DNA of 49,293 nucleotides from Asterionellopsis glacialis. Lineage: Eukaryota; Bacillariophyta; Plagiogrammaphyceae; Rhaphoneidales; Asterionellopsidaceae. The stretch is taken from assembly GCA_014885115.2 (NCBI GenBank), contig WKLE02000687.1, forward strand, positions 1 to 49,293, given 5' to 3'. Under the pieces are notes generated by a model, which was not told where the DNA came from, did no database searches, and saw only the letters and a list, made by a program, of their open reading frames with translations. The stretch's first letter is position 1. Every line of letters starts with the position of its first letter. Shown piece after piece: positions 10,913-21,057 of this stretch. The translations under genes and the position numbers were made by a program.

Positions 10913-13537
10913 ATGGATCGTTGGTCTCATTCTTCCGTCGAAACTGAACACAACAACGACTGCAACGCAGATAACCTCTCGTTTCACAGTTCGTCTTTGC
11001 CTTTCGAGTCTAGAACGGTCGGATCTCATATTTATCAGCAAACTGCCAACTCTCGATTTGTGCTCGGACAAGAAATAACTCATACTTCCACATCCACCGC
11101 TACGATGGCAACGAAAGTGGCGCGTCCTCCCTCAAGCTCATCAGCTGTAACGGAAACAACATCCAACATTCCATGTCGGAATCTAACGGAGGCTTTTGAA
11201 GAACTATACGTTTCAGATGGTACTCCCGCTTCGAATGGTGACGATGCTTCCACCCCTGCTACCAAGCCATCGCTACCTGAAAATGATGATGGTCCTTCAC
11301 CGACAGGCGTGGCCGATCTTGACATGGCTATGAACACGAAGGATAACCATGAGAAAGTTGTACAAGAAACAGAAGATTCATCAAATATACCCTCGGTGAT
11401 GGGAACACCTACAGCACAGGTCAGGTCTGTTGCCGAAAGAGTAAATAGTCATGAACAAATACCTCAATTCAAACTTTGCCGTGATCTTCAGCGGGATTTG
11501 TCACAAGGTCTCGTCAATCGAGTGTCCTTCTATGGAGTCATTCATGACATTAATAAAGAAGCGGTTGCCATGGCTGCAAATGATACGTCGGAGTTTGCTA
11601 CCCGGCAACAGCAGCAACAGGCAGATTCGGAAGAGGTGAATGATGAGTGGAGTCCACTCGTCATTGCAGTAAATGGACAGCCAGAAGACACGTCCAACCA
11701 ACCAAAAGCCTCTGTGACTGCAGCCACCTCTGCACTAATCGACGAGGAACAGTGGTTACTCTCCGCTATTTCAGCTCGGAACGCAAATGTTGATGAAACA
11801 AGGTCTTTGAATTCATGCCCGCTTACATTTCCTCAAGCCATGGGCGAACGGGACTATGACAGTTCTTCGCAGTCACCTATTGAAGGTGTCAGAACCCAGT
11901 TATGGAAACCCTCACGGAGTTGGTGGGAGGCCAAGAGCGGGAAGAACCCATGGATCGAGCCGAAAAGTCACAATAAGCGATGGAGATATCTTTGGCCCCT
12001 CATCCATTACCACAAGTTTCTCGCAAAGTGCATCAAGAAGCTCAAGAGAAATGGTGTTGATGTGAAGATTACTGTCTCACCAGTTTCAGTATTTTTACGT
12101 GAAGAAGTTTGCGCCGTCTCTGACCATCTGGCGTCTCTCTCCTTGTTTACATCAGAACAGTGGATGGGCTGTCTCGAGCACTTTGCCGGATGGACCGACC
12201 CTCTCCAAGAAGGGCAACTTCGCGAGTTAGTTTCAAAACTGAAGTTGCGATCATTCTCTGAACCGGCAGATGTTGACAGTGCTCTCCTTCGTAGTCAGAT
12301 TGATACACACTTTTTAAGAGCCATGGCATCTGCAAGAGAGCAAATGGAGAATGGCGGGAAAACCGATGACCGTAGCAGGAACAAATCTGAACTTCCCGGC
12401 AAGAATCTTTCCACTACACATAACCAGGGAGGGAATTTGTGCAAGAAGGAAACTCCTCCCCTTCCCCAATATATTTCTGCAGCATCTCCTGCTGTAAGAG
12501 CCAAACACCGCAAGTCGGCTCAAAAGCAGCCTCGCCGACGAGCAGGATTGCATAACACAGACGATTCTACTGGGACAGGAAGTATCAACAGCTATTCCAC
12601 TATGACAAGTGAAGCTTTTCCACAGCATTACGCACCTCATCAAGAATTTCACGGCTACGGCTACATCCCAGGACCTTATGGATACCCTGCCTCTCAGTAT
12701 TTCCCCCCACCGTCTCCTGACTCGATTCCTTCATCGGATTGTGCCTACTACTACCCTCCTGCTCCAATTGGTGCATATCCTGATCCGGCTATGTATCAAA
12801 TGGCTGATCCTTATCACGCTCAACAAGCCATGGCAGCTGCCGCTGGTCAAGGTTGGCCATTTAATCCACAGATGGGAAATCCAAACATGAATGTGTACAA
12901 CTCGGCTCCTTCTGATGGTTCCTATTCTGCACCACCAGGTTTCTCGCCTCATGCTCCTCATCCGTATCCTGGTAATGAACAACTTGGTAATGGTGATCAA
13001 ACGCCATATAAACATGTGAGTGGCAACCCGCCTCCTCAGTCACCGTATTGGCCGAATACTATTGCAGGTCTTATGACTCCACAAGACAAGCATGGCTGTT
13101 CACCAGCGACACCTCAAAGACAAAATCCCAGTCAAGGGGAAGATGGCTCACATCCCGGAGACTTCAATGTACCATCTGACGACTCATCTTCAGCGATGCC
13201 ACAGGGCGGCGTTTCTTTGACAATGAACATGCATCAACCTCCCTACTATCATCCTTACCATAGAGTAGATGGATATGTCCCTGCTTCTCCTGCCACTCAG
13301 TTCATGATGGCTATGTCACCGCACGACCCGTCTACGCATCAATTCCGACCATTGGCTACTATTGATGCTAAGGGTAGTATGGATTGCGATGATGAGCACG
13401 AAGAAGCTGAACCTAGGAAAGTAACACCGCCACCCACTATTCAAAAAATTTCCAATGCCGAATCACCATCCACAGTTGAGACTACAGCAGATAGCGATTC
13501 ACTAATTCCGCAACCGGAGGCTACCACTACCCATTGA
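10913..13537 (+). CDS. Large low-complexity protein with a conserved Trp-rich block
   Basis: 874 aa from the ATG at 10913 (the frame is open upstream to a TTG at 10883). Function unknown. Residues about 1-270 are Ser/Thr/Asp-rich. Residues about 325-475 look folded: a basic aromatic block (SRSWWEAKSGKNPW, then HNKRWRYLWPLIHYHKFL and a Lys-rich helix) followed by helical sequence (FLREEVCAVSDHL, EQWMGCLEHFAGW). Residues about 570-840 are rich in Pro, Tyr, Gln, His and Gly, like disordered regions of RNA-binding or condensate-forming proteins. Basic stretches (KHRKSAQKQPRRRAG) could be nuclear localisation signals. I believe the Trp-rich block is shared among diatom proteins, but that is from memory. 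No intron. Coding GC is higher than in the neighbours. Confidence 0.8.
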   Translation: MDRWSHSSVETEHNNDCNADNLSFHSSSLPFESRTVGSHIYQQTANSRFVLGQEITHTSTSTATMATKVARPPSSSSAVTETTSNIPCRNLTEAFEELYVSDGTPASNGDDASTPATKPSLPENDDGPSPTGVADLDMAMNTKDNHEKVVQETEDSSNIPSVMGTPTAQVRSVAERVNSHEQIPQFKLCRDLQRDLSQGLVNRVSFYGVIHDINKEAVAMAANDTSEFATRQQQQQADSEEVNDEWSPLVIAVNGQPEDTSNQPKASVTAATSALIDEEQWLLSAISARNANVDETRSLNSCPLTFPQAMGERDYDSSSQSPIEGVRTQLWKPSRSWWEAKSGKNPWIEPKSHNKRWRYLWPLIHYHKFLAKCIKKLKRNGVDVKITVSPVSVFLREEVCAVSDHLASLSLFTSEQWMGCLEHFAGWTDPLQEGQLRELVSKLKLRSFSEPADVDSALLRSQIDTHFLRAMASAREQMENGGKTDDRSRNKSELPGKNLSTTHNQGGNLCKKETPPLPQYISAASPAVRAKHRKSAQKQPRRRAGLHNTDDSTGTGSINSYSTMTSEAFPQHYAPHQEFHGYGYIPGPYGYPASQYFPPPSPDSIPSSDCAYYYPPAPIGAYPDPAMYQMADPYHAQQAMAAAAGQGWPFNPQMGNPNMNVYNSAPSDGSYSAPPGFSPHAPHPYPGNEQLGNGDQTPYKHVSGNPPPQSPYWPNTIAGLMTPQDKHGCSPATPQRQNPSQGEDGSHPGDFNVPSDDSSSAMPQGGVSLTMNMHQPPYYHPYHRVDGYVPASPATQFMMAMSPHDPSTHQFRPLATIDAKGSMDCDDEHEEAEPRKVTPPPTIQKISNAESPSTVETTADSDSLIPQPEATTTH

Positions 13538-14246
13538 GAGAATGTGTGATTGACTTTTAGAGAGAAATAATATGTGCGAGTATAGACTTGGAAAAGCAGA
13601 AAAACTACCTTAGGAATCTATGTTATGCAGCAGCTTGATTCCAATAATCCTGCAAAACCCTACTTATTATTATTATGTAAGAAAAATATAACTAAGCGTT
13701 GACATATTACGTGAACTGATTTTTTGTTATGATCTTGGAGTATGGCTTTCTTTTATTTTGTGTGAAGTTTCACCTTGCAGATGTTGGTGCACAACTCTTG
13801 ACAAGTGGGAAGGCAGCCAGGCGCGATAAAGATAAAAGCAGACAAAAAAGGAAAATTCTTTTTTTNNNNNNNNNNNNNNNNNNNNNNGGAAATGCTGGGG
13901 GGAAAGTAGCACCATGGTACCCAAAGGTCCTACTTACATACTATTACATACAATGATCCATGGACAAGACAACTTGGCCAAAACGCAAAAAGGTCGAGCA
14001 AGGAGGAACGTGCAGTACAAATTTACGTGGAAATCTACACAGGTGTTGGTACAGTACGTCTGTTCCCTCCGACGAACCCCCCCCGAAGCCACCGCCTGCG
14101 GTTGTATCCTACCGTACGTACACAGAATAACCATCGTATCATTTTTTGTTTGGGTGCTCTAAAAACACGCACACAAAACAACGAGAAAGAATCGTTTTCT
14201 TGTCCTTATTGTTTCAACGTAACAGTATCTATTTTTAAATACAATC
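13538..14246. other. Spacer upstream of adenosine kinase
   Basis: Holds a sequencing gap, the 3' flank of the preceding gene and the putative promoter and 5' UTR of adenosine kinase. No supported gene; one ORF on each strand runs across the unresolved bases. Confidence 0.45.
13866..13887. other. Assembly gap (22 N)
   Basis: 22 undetermined bases after a T-run; true size unknown. ORFs across it are artefacts. Confidence 0.99.
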
Positions 14247-15512
14247 ATGTCTGCTTTCACAGGTAAGAGAATGATTAGAACTACGACTTTCATGATGAGG
14301 ACAACAACCATAATTTGTTTGTCAAAAAGACAAACAGCCAAATCTTTTGTTCTTTCGCAGATTTTTTGGATACTTTTGCGAAATCTGTTTTCTTCTTCTT
14401 TTGTTTTCCTGCTCTGTCCCTTAACTTACTTTTTACTACCACGCACGTTCATGTAATACAACCATACAGGTTTGCTTATGGGTATGGGAAATCCTTTGTT
14501 GGATATTTCTTCCAATGTTGGACAAGATGTCTTGGATAAGTATGACGTCAAGCTTGATTCTGCCATTTTGGCCGAAGAAAAGCATTTGCCCATTTACCAA
14601 GAATTGGTCGAAAAGTATTCACCACAATACATTGCAGGTGGTGCCACCCAAAATTCAATCCGTGTTGCACAGTGGATGCTTCAAGATAAGGTTGGACAAA
14701 CAGCCTTTATGGGGTGTGTCGGTGCCAATGACGACTACGGTAAGCAATTAGAAACCTGTGCCGCACAAGACGGTGTATTGGTTCATTACATGAAGGATGA
14801 GACCACACCCACAGGTACATGTGCTGCTCTTATTAAGGATGGTGAACGTGCACTCATCGCCAACTTGGCGGCCGCCAATAACTTTAAGGAATCACATTTG
14901 GAAACACCCAAGGCACAAGAAATCATTAAGGCTGCCCAGTTTTATTACATTGCAGGATTCTTTTTGACTGTGAGTGTCGAATCACTCTTGACAGTTGCCA
15001 AGCATGCTGTTGCTGAAAACAAGGTCTTTGCCTTGAACTTGTCTGCACCATTCATTATTGATTTCTTTGGTGATCAATTGGGACAAGCCTTGCCATATGC
15101 TGACTTTTTGTTTGGTAATGAAAGTGAGGCAGAAACCTTTGCCAAGAAGCATGACTTGGGTGATGATTTGAAGGAAGTCGCACTTAAGGTTGCCTCCATG
15201 CCCAAGGAAAATGGCAAGCGTGACCGCATTGTTGTTTTCACTCAGGGTAGTAAATCAACCATTGTTGCTACCAAGGGTGTTGTCACTGAATACGCTGTGG
15301 AACCTTTGAGTAAGGACCTATTGGTCGACACCAATGGTGCTGGTGATGCCTTTGTTGGTGGATTCTTGTCTCAATTGGTGCAAGATAAGCCCATTGAAGA
15401 ATGTGTCAATGCCGGACATTGGGCTGCACGTTATATCATTCAACAATCTGGTACTCAACTTGATGATAAATCAACTTATACTGGTGGTGCTGCTGAAGTT
15501 TGCAAGGCTTAA
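14247..15512 (+). CDS. Adenosine kinase (PfkB/ribokinase family)
   Basis: Two exons: 14247-14262 (MSAFT plus one base) and 14470-15512, with a 207-base GTAAGA...CATACAG intron. The splice gives MSAFTGLLMGMGNPLLDIS, about 352 aa, the normal length for adenosine kinase (about 340-360). The enzyme phosphorylates adenosine to AMP with ATP, in purine salvage and in removing adenosine from the methylation cycle. Seen: the N-terminal GMGNPLLDI substrate-binding segment, the GGATQNSIRVAQW signature, the FFLTVSVESL segment, and the C-terminal PfkB signature DTNGAGDAFVGGF with catalytic Asp and anion-hole GAGD. Codons are biased and repetitive (AAGGTT, GCC), suggesting high expression. No targeting peptide, so probably cytosolic. 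Confidence 0.95.
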
Positions 15513-16450
15513 ACAAGCAAGCTTGTGACTTTTATTTTGGAAGAAGAAAAATAAGAAAGAATGAATCCTGTAGAGTTTCATTTTGTCTTGAACAAGTACA
15601 GAGAAACGAAGCAAAGAAAAAATCAGAGTTTAGCATAATAGTTTAGTAGTAACAATATATTGATTGACTGAGTAAGGCAGACTTATATTCATGGACTTGC
15701 TATCTTTGAGTGTAACTTCTATAGACTGCATGATCCAAGCTTTCTTGGGGTACTCAAATTTATAGGCTAATTTGAACGAGAACATTAGAGCGGTTCTAAA
15801 GCATGGAAAGCAGAACCGACTTATCACTTGATGCATTGCACTTACTCTAGAATATCTATTAGGGCAATCATCCGTTGCGTATGTAAAAGTTTGTTACAAG
15901 TCTAGCCTTGCTTGTGATTTTGGTGAAAAATTGGAAAATATTTTTTTTAAATATTTAACAGTAGACCCAAAAAAAATGATAGTAATAAAGAAAAGAAACT
16001 TCAAATAATAGAAAAACCTGACTTTAGTGTAAGCTCCGCTCAACAGGGATTATTGTAATCTCTGCTTCTTTCTGCGGCGTTTATTCTCTTGCAGCCTTGG
16101 TCCAAAAAGGACCGACTAAGACTCATGCATTTAGCCCTAGTCCGAAGACATATGAATGACAACGAAGACCGCCGGCCAGAACCTCAGACGTGCTTCACTG
16201 GCAAGAAAACGGAAGCATGACTGGAAATACGTTGATTTCTACGTACACTTATATCAACGCTGCATCAAGAGAAACCGCGGGTGTTCTTTTTCTGGAAAAT
16301 TATGTGAAACAGCATAATCACCTGTGAAAATACAAAGAGCACCCATTCCTCTCTAGTTTGCATCGTTTCTATGCTCAAGGTAAGAGCGTTTTAATTGAAC
16401 TAACAATCCAAAACATCCATCCAATATTAAGGTAGATTATAGCCTTATAC
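15513..16450. other. Spacer between adenosine kinase and the CHAT/WD40 gene
   Basis: A/T-rich 3' flank up to about 16.0 kb, then a more mixed 400 bases that should carry the promoter of the gene at 16451. No ORF, RNA or repeat supported. Confidence 0.45.
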
Positions 16451-19400
16451 ATGTCGTCGCCCTTGCCATCGTCGACAAGCGGACACGATGATCCGTCAAG
16501 TTCCGGGTCTCAAAGCTTGTACAACACTTCAGTTGTGGTGTTGCAAGCTGCTCCTTTGGTTTATTATGATAGTAATCAGAAAACACGTGCACTTTCTACT
16601 GGTGAATTGAAAGCCGAACAAAAGCTTTTGACAAGTTTACTTGAAGATAGCCGCAGTATCAGTACAAAGTTCGATGTATTGACACCCGAAAGGCTTTGGT
16701 ACCACTTAAAGACTACCACAAGCCCTATTCTTCAGATTTCTTGTATGGGGAGATCAGATCTTCTCATGGCAGAAGATGATAGAGAATGGGGGTTGGCAAA
16801 ACCCTTGCTGGTAGATCGTCTACAGGACATCGTAGCTTCTGTGAAAAATGACCAAATCAAGGTTGTCTTCGTTGCCTCTGTAGATTCAAGAGCATTAGCT
16901 GAAATGTTTGTAGAAAGCGGTGTGCAACATGTCATAAGCTGCGCTGAGCGTGTTCCCCGAACGGCTTACGAAGCTTTTGCAAAGAATTTCTACAGCTGTT
17001 TAGCCGAAAGTAAGACAATACAAGCGTCGTATAATTTTGCCAACGAAGCAGCATCCATCGAATCCCTGGAAAAACGTCGTCAATATTTTTATTTACTCCC
17101 AGCATTATCCAATCATGACGTGAAGGTGTTTAACGCTTCATCAGCGATCAACCCACATCCTGTACAAGAATTTAATATTTTGGACAAACGTATTCTCCCT
17201 GATTCAGATCCTCGAGGACTTCAAGACAACCAAGTTGAATTGTTCTTTTTGTTAAAATCAATTAAAAATAAAATGCTGGTCGAAACTCCTAATGGGAGGC
17301 TATGCAAAGTTGCTAGCCAATTTATTCGGGAACGAAGTCGCGTATTTAATATTGTTGACATCCATTGGGTTGACCCTCGGTATAGTACATATTGTAGCGA
17401 TGGCATCTCCTATAGCTTACATGAGGCTTCCAAATTAGCTCTGAATGACACAGACTATATCAATAATGCTGATTTCCAAAAATTTTCCGATACAATTCTG
17501 AAAGAAGTCAGATCCAAAGAGGTGCTCATATTCTTTGATGCCAAAGCCTTTTCTCTAGAGGAACAAATGAACAGAGCAGTTCAATTTATTCAATTTCTTC
17601 GTGAGAACTTACCACGTACACGACTTGTGATTATTTGTTCATCAGAATTAAAAATTCCACCATTCAATGATATCACAATCACCGATACAGAATTGGAAGA
17701 CACCAAAACCGTAATGACGGCCATGACAGATACAACAATGTCTGACACAACAGTAACTGACAAGACAAATGCAGATTCTACAAAAGTCGCGGAAACAGCC
17801 CTACGTGTACTTAGTATGAGTGACGAGAGATTAAAAGGATACGACCACATCAAGATTGATGTCATTGATGCAACCAGAGAGGTAGTCTTCTCAATCGCAA
17901 ACTCAGGCGTTGGGAAAGGCCATGCAGCTCGGGGATGTCTGTTTATTGTTGGCAATGGAAGCCTTATTTGTAGTAAGAAAGAAAAATTTGGACAGATTGA
18001 GTTGCCTTTCTTGGACTTTAGTGAATATCCATGGGGAGCCAAAAATGCCCGCTATAATGTCCTAGATATCTTTCAACAGGAGGATGCATCCTCGTTCCTT
18101 ATGAAAGGCATTCGATCTATTTGCAAGGAAGATGGTGGTGTAGTAATTGATGGCATCACAGGTGATGTTTGGGCTGGTAGCTTCCTTGTGGATGATTTGA
18201 GTTTTGGAATTACTTCTGGCGGTTCTCGAAGTAAGGCTGCTTCGTCCATAGCTGAACAAGCTGGTGGCTGTTTTGTCATTAAACTTTCAACAAAGTTTTG
18301 TGGAAGCAAGGATAGCAAACTTCCTTCAGATGCGACTATCGAAGTTTATGCAGGTACTAACAAGTACTCCCAAGAACGCATCCCTCCGCGAACCCGAGGG
18401 GTAGAACTCCCAAACAAAATACGGGTCAGTACTGAAGTCACGAGCGGGGTTATTTTATCGGTTGCATGGTCCCCCGATGGCACAAGGGTTGTATCTGGGT
18501 CAACAGACAAGACTATTCGCATTTACGACACTATCATGAAAAAAGATCAAAAACTTGTCGGGCATACGGATTGGGTTTCTTGCGTTGCTTATTCTCCGGA
18601 CGGAGCAAGAATTGCTTCTGGTTCACGTGACAAGACCATCCGACTATGGGACGTGATCAGTGATAAGTTTTCTATGATTCTTAAAGGGCACACAGCTTGG
18701 CTGACTTCCGTTGCATGGTCTCCCGATGGTTTCAAGGTTGCATCTGGATCGACCGACAACACGATCCGAATTTGGAATAGCAGCACTGGTGATTGTGATA
18801 GGATAATGAAGGGTCACACGAACGATGTTTGGTCAATTGTGTGGTCACCAAATGGTATGAATATTGCTTCTGGATCTTACGACAGAACCGTCCGACTCTG
18901 GAACATAAACACTGGGGATTGTTGTGGAGTTCTCAAGGGGCATTCAGGTCTTGTATCGTCAGTAGCATGGTCCCCTGATGGTATAAGCGTTGTTTCTGGA
19001 TCAAGCGACAAGACCATACGCCTTTGGGGCGTCAACAACAGTCATTGCCTCAAAATATTGCTAGGGCACACTCGTAAAGTGTCTTCTGTGTCTTGGTGCC
19101 CTGATGCTACAAAAGTCGTTTCTGGGTCAGAGGACAAGACTTTACGAATTTGGAAAATCGGAACAGGTGAGTGCCTTGCAGCTCTTGAGGGGCATACGCA
19201 TTGGGTCCAGTCAGTTGCATGGTCTCCGGATAGTGCAAGAGTGGTTTCTGGATCTTGGGACAAGACTGTCAAACTTTGGGATGTTAACAGTGGAATTAAA
19301 GAAGATTCACAAATGGATTCATTACGGAAAGATCCATCACCAGTTCGTCAAGAATCAAATCAAGACACTCTTTATGATGAAATTGATATCATTCAATCTG

Positions 19401-20773
19401 ATCCTCTTGTCTGGGAAAATCGCCGGAATGGAACTTTGCAAAGTTATACACGTAAGCATCAAATGAGTGATTTTCAAAATGAGAAAGACGTGTTAGATCA
19501 GGTCTTTCGACAAATTCAGACTAGCGGTGGTACAGAAATTAAAGTTAGCTTTCATTTAGGGACTATGGCAAACGTGGAAAAGGTATTTGCTTGCAACAAG
19601 AGTCCAATAGTTCATTTTGCAGGACCTGGACATTTGGATTACCTTCCACTTGAGCATGAAACAAAGTTAGGTACTCTTCAGGGTCTTACTGTGACTGGAC
19701 TTAAAGAAATGCTAGCAAGGAGAGTAAGAAAGGTCAAACTTGTTGTGATTTCAGGTCGCTTTGCAAGAATGACGGCTCGATACTTTTTACTTGCTGGCAT
19801 CGAACATGTTGTCTGTTGTCCAAGCATCTCCATTGGAAGTATGGCCTACATAGATTTTATGGAGTGCTTGTACTCTTCTCTAGGTAGAGGAAAGACATTA
19901 CAAGAAGCTGTATCTACTGCTCGTCAACAAGTTTCTTCTTATGATCCTGCAGCTGCGTGCCAAATTCTTCTTTTACCGGAACAACCACAGGAGGACGATT
20001 CAAATTATCATGGTGTTCAAATCCTTTACGCTACACGAGTGGTCAATAGAACCTACAACAGTGAATCGGGCCATACTTTTCCTCAAGTTCATCAAACCAA
20101 CCAGAACAACAACAGCAATGCTAACAATACTGAAAACCGCAGTACTGGTGCCATAGTACCTCAGAATATCCCAACAGACATGGATGTTTCATTCCGTGGA
20201 AGAGATGTAGTTGAAATGCATCAAGTATTGCATTCTGTCCAAGAAAATTCCACACTCACTGTTCATAGCATTGACAATAGTATTGGTGCAATTCAAAAAT
20301 CGAAAGCTGCGTACACATATATACGTCATAGACACCGAGAATATAACTTCCACCAAGTATGTTGGATCGATTTGGCAAACGCTAATGACAACATTGCAAA
20401 TGATGGCAATGATACTACAAGAGTAATCAGAAATTTCTTTCAAATGATGTTACAATTAAATGATGTGATCGATCATAGTGCAATTGAAGAGGATATTTTA
20501 TATCAAAAGATGGTACAACAAGTCAGTGAAAGAGTTACATTGCCATTATCATCATCATCGACATCATCATCACCACCGTTATCCTACATGTTATGTTTTG
20601 TCCATATCAATGAAATGGTTTCTTTCCCTTCTTCAAACACGACGACGACCACAGCGCAAAAGACAAACAGCATCGATCGAAATGATTGGATAAGCCGATT
20701 CAAAATACTTTTATCAAGATTTACATTTGACTTGCCATTCTGTAAGATTGTGGTCGTGCTTGCACCTTGTTAG
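16451..20773 (+). CDS. CHAT - degenerate NTPase - DAC-like - WD40 - CHAT - degenerate NTPase protein
   Basis: 1440 aa, one exon. Proposed order: CHAT-like 1 (27-228); STAND/NTPase-like 1 (255-400); Thr-rich linker (405-445); DisA_N/DAC-like (485-640); seven WD40 blades (665-943) with GHT...SVAWSPDG...SGS.DKTIR.W repeats; linker; CHAT-like 2 (1010-1196); Asn-rich linker; FRGRD followed by NTPase-like 2 (1247-1440). CHAT 2 keeps HFAGPGH (H1055, H1061) but has ISGRF where CHAT proteases have the Cys motif; CHAT 1 lacks both His and Cys. Neither NTPase-like segment has GxxGxGK(S/T). The DAC-like part has DGG (561-563) and GGSRSKAA (590-597) where DAC proteins have DGA and GTRHR. So it is more likely a sensor or scaffold than an enzyme. 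WD40 is certain, CHAT probable, DAC and NTPase inferred. It ends 284 bases from the convergent MFS gene. Confidence 0.85.
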   Translation: MSSPLPSSTSGHDDPSSSGSQSLYNTSVVVLQAAPLVYYDSNQKTRALSTGELKAEQKLLTSLLEDSRSISTKFDVLTPERLWYHLKTTTSPILQISCMGRSDLLMAEDDREWGLAKPLLVDRLQDIVASVKNDQIKVVFVASVDSRALAEMFVESGVQHVISCAERVPRTAYEAFAKNFYSCLAESKTIQASYNFANEAASIESLEKRRQYFYLLPALSNHDVKVFNASSAINPHPVQEFNILDKRILPDSDPRGLQDNQVELFFLLKSIKNKMLVETPNGRLCKVASQFIRERSRVFNIVDIHWVDPRYSTYCSDGISYSLHEASKLALNDTDYINNADFQKFSDTILKEVRSKEVLIFFDAKAFSLEEQMNRAVQFIQFLRENLPRTRLVIICSSELKIPPFNDITITDTELEDTKTVMTAMTDTTMSDTTVTDKTNADSTKVAETALRVLSMSDERLKGYDHIKIDVIDATREVVFSIANSGVGKGHAARGCLFIVGNGSLICSKKEKFGQIELPFLDFSEYPWGAKNARYNVLDIFQQEDASSFLMKGIRSICKEDGGVVIDGITGDVWAGSFLVDDLSFGITSGGSRSKAASSIAEQAGGCFVIKLSTKFCGSKDSKLPSDATIEVYAGTNKYSQERIPPRTRGVELPNKIRVSTEVTSGVILSVAWSPDGTRVVSGSTDKTIRIYDTIMKKDQKLVGHTDWVSCVAYSPDGARIASGSRDKTIRLWDVISDKFSMILKGHTAWLTSVAWSPDGFKVASGSTDNTIRIWNSSTGDCDRIMKGHTNDVWSIVWSPNGMNIASGSYDRTVRLWNINTGDCCGVLKGHSGLVSSVAWSPDGISVVSGSSDKTIRLWGVNNSHCLKILLGHTRKVSSVSWCPDATKVVSGSEDKTLRIWKIGTGECLAALEGHTHWVQSVAWSPDSARVVSGSWDKTVKLWDVNSGIKEDSQMDSLRKDPSPVRQESNQDTLYDEIDIIQSDPLVWENRRNGTLQSYTRKHQMSDFQNEKDVLDQVFRQIQTSGGTEIKVSFHLGTMANVEKVFACNKSPIVHFAGPGHLDYLPLEHETKLGTLQGLTVTGLKEMLARRVRKVKLVVISGRFARMTARYFLLAGIEHVVCCPSISIGSMAYIDFMECLYSSLGRGKTLQEAVSTARQQVSSYDPAAACQILLLPEQPQEDDSNYHGVQILYATRVVNRTYNSESGHTFPQVHQTNQNNNSNANNTENRSTGAIVPQNIPTDMDVSFRGRDVVEMHQVLHSVQENSTLTVHSIDNSIGAIQKSKAAYTYIRHRHREYNFHQVCWIDLANANDNIANDGNDTTRVIRNFFQMMLQLNDVIDHSAIEEDILYQKMVQQVSERVTLPLSSSSTSSSPPLSYMLCFVHINEMVSFPSSNTTTTTAQKTNSIDRNDWISRFKILLSRFTFDLPFCKIVVVLAPC
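18443..19279 (+). repeat. Seven tandem WD40-coding units
   Basis: About 126-base units whose DNA is still alike (GTTGCATGGTCTCC, TCTGGATC, GACAAGAC recur). Spacing is nearly constant at 42 residues. Seven units make one closed propeller. The nucleotide-level similarity suggests recent amplification or gene conversion. Confidence 0.85.
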
Positions 20774-21057
20774 AAGAATGAATTCATTACATAGGGAAAC
20801 ATGGTACCATGCATGCTGTGTACTGTACATATACTTTTTTGGCATAGGAAATTCATTTCAAAACTTTTTTTTATTTTTAAAAATTGAAGATTCCATCTTT
20901 TCCTTCTTATGCTTTCTTACACTTTATACTATTTTGATACACTTATTATTATAATTCTTGAGAGCCTTATCCTTTATCTTAGCATTCTTCCTACTTCTTG
21001 CTGTTGGTAATGCTTTGATTATTTACAATACTTTCTTTATCTTTTTCATGATCTGTA

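Noticed and set aside
13727..13956. ORFs on both strands across the N gap
   Set aside because: They run through undetermined bases, so their sequence is not real.
17590..18042. 150-codon minus-strand ORF in the CHAT/WD40 gene
   Set aside because: Lies fully inside the 1440-residue reading frame, which shows domain conservation.
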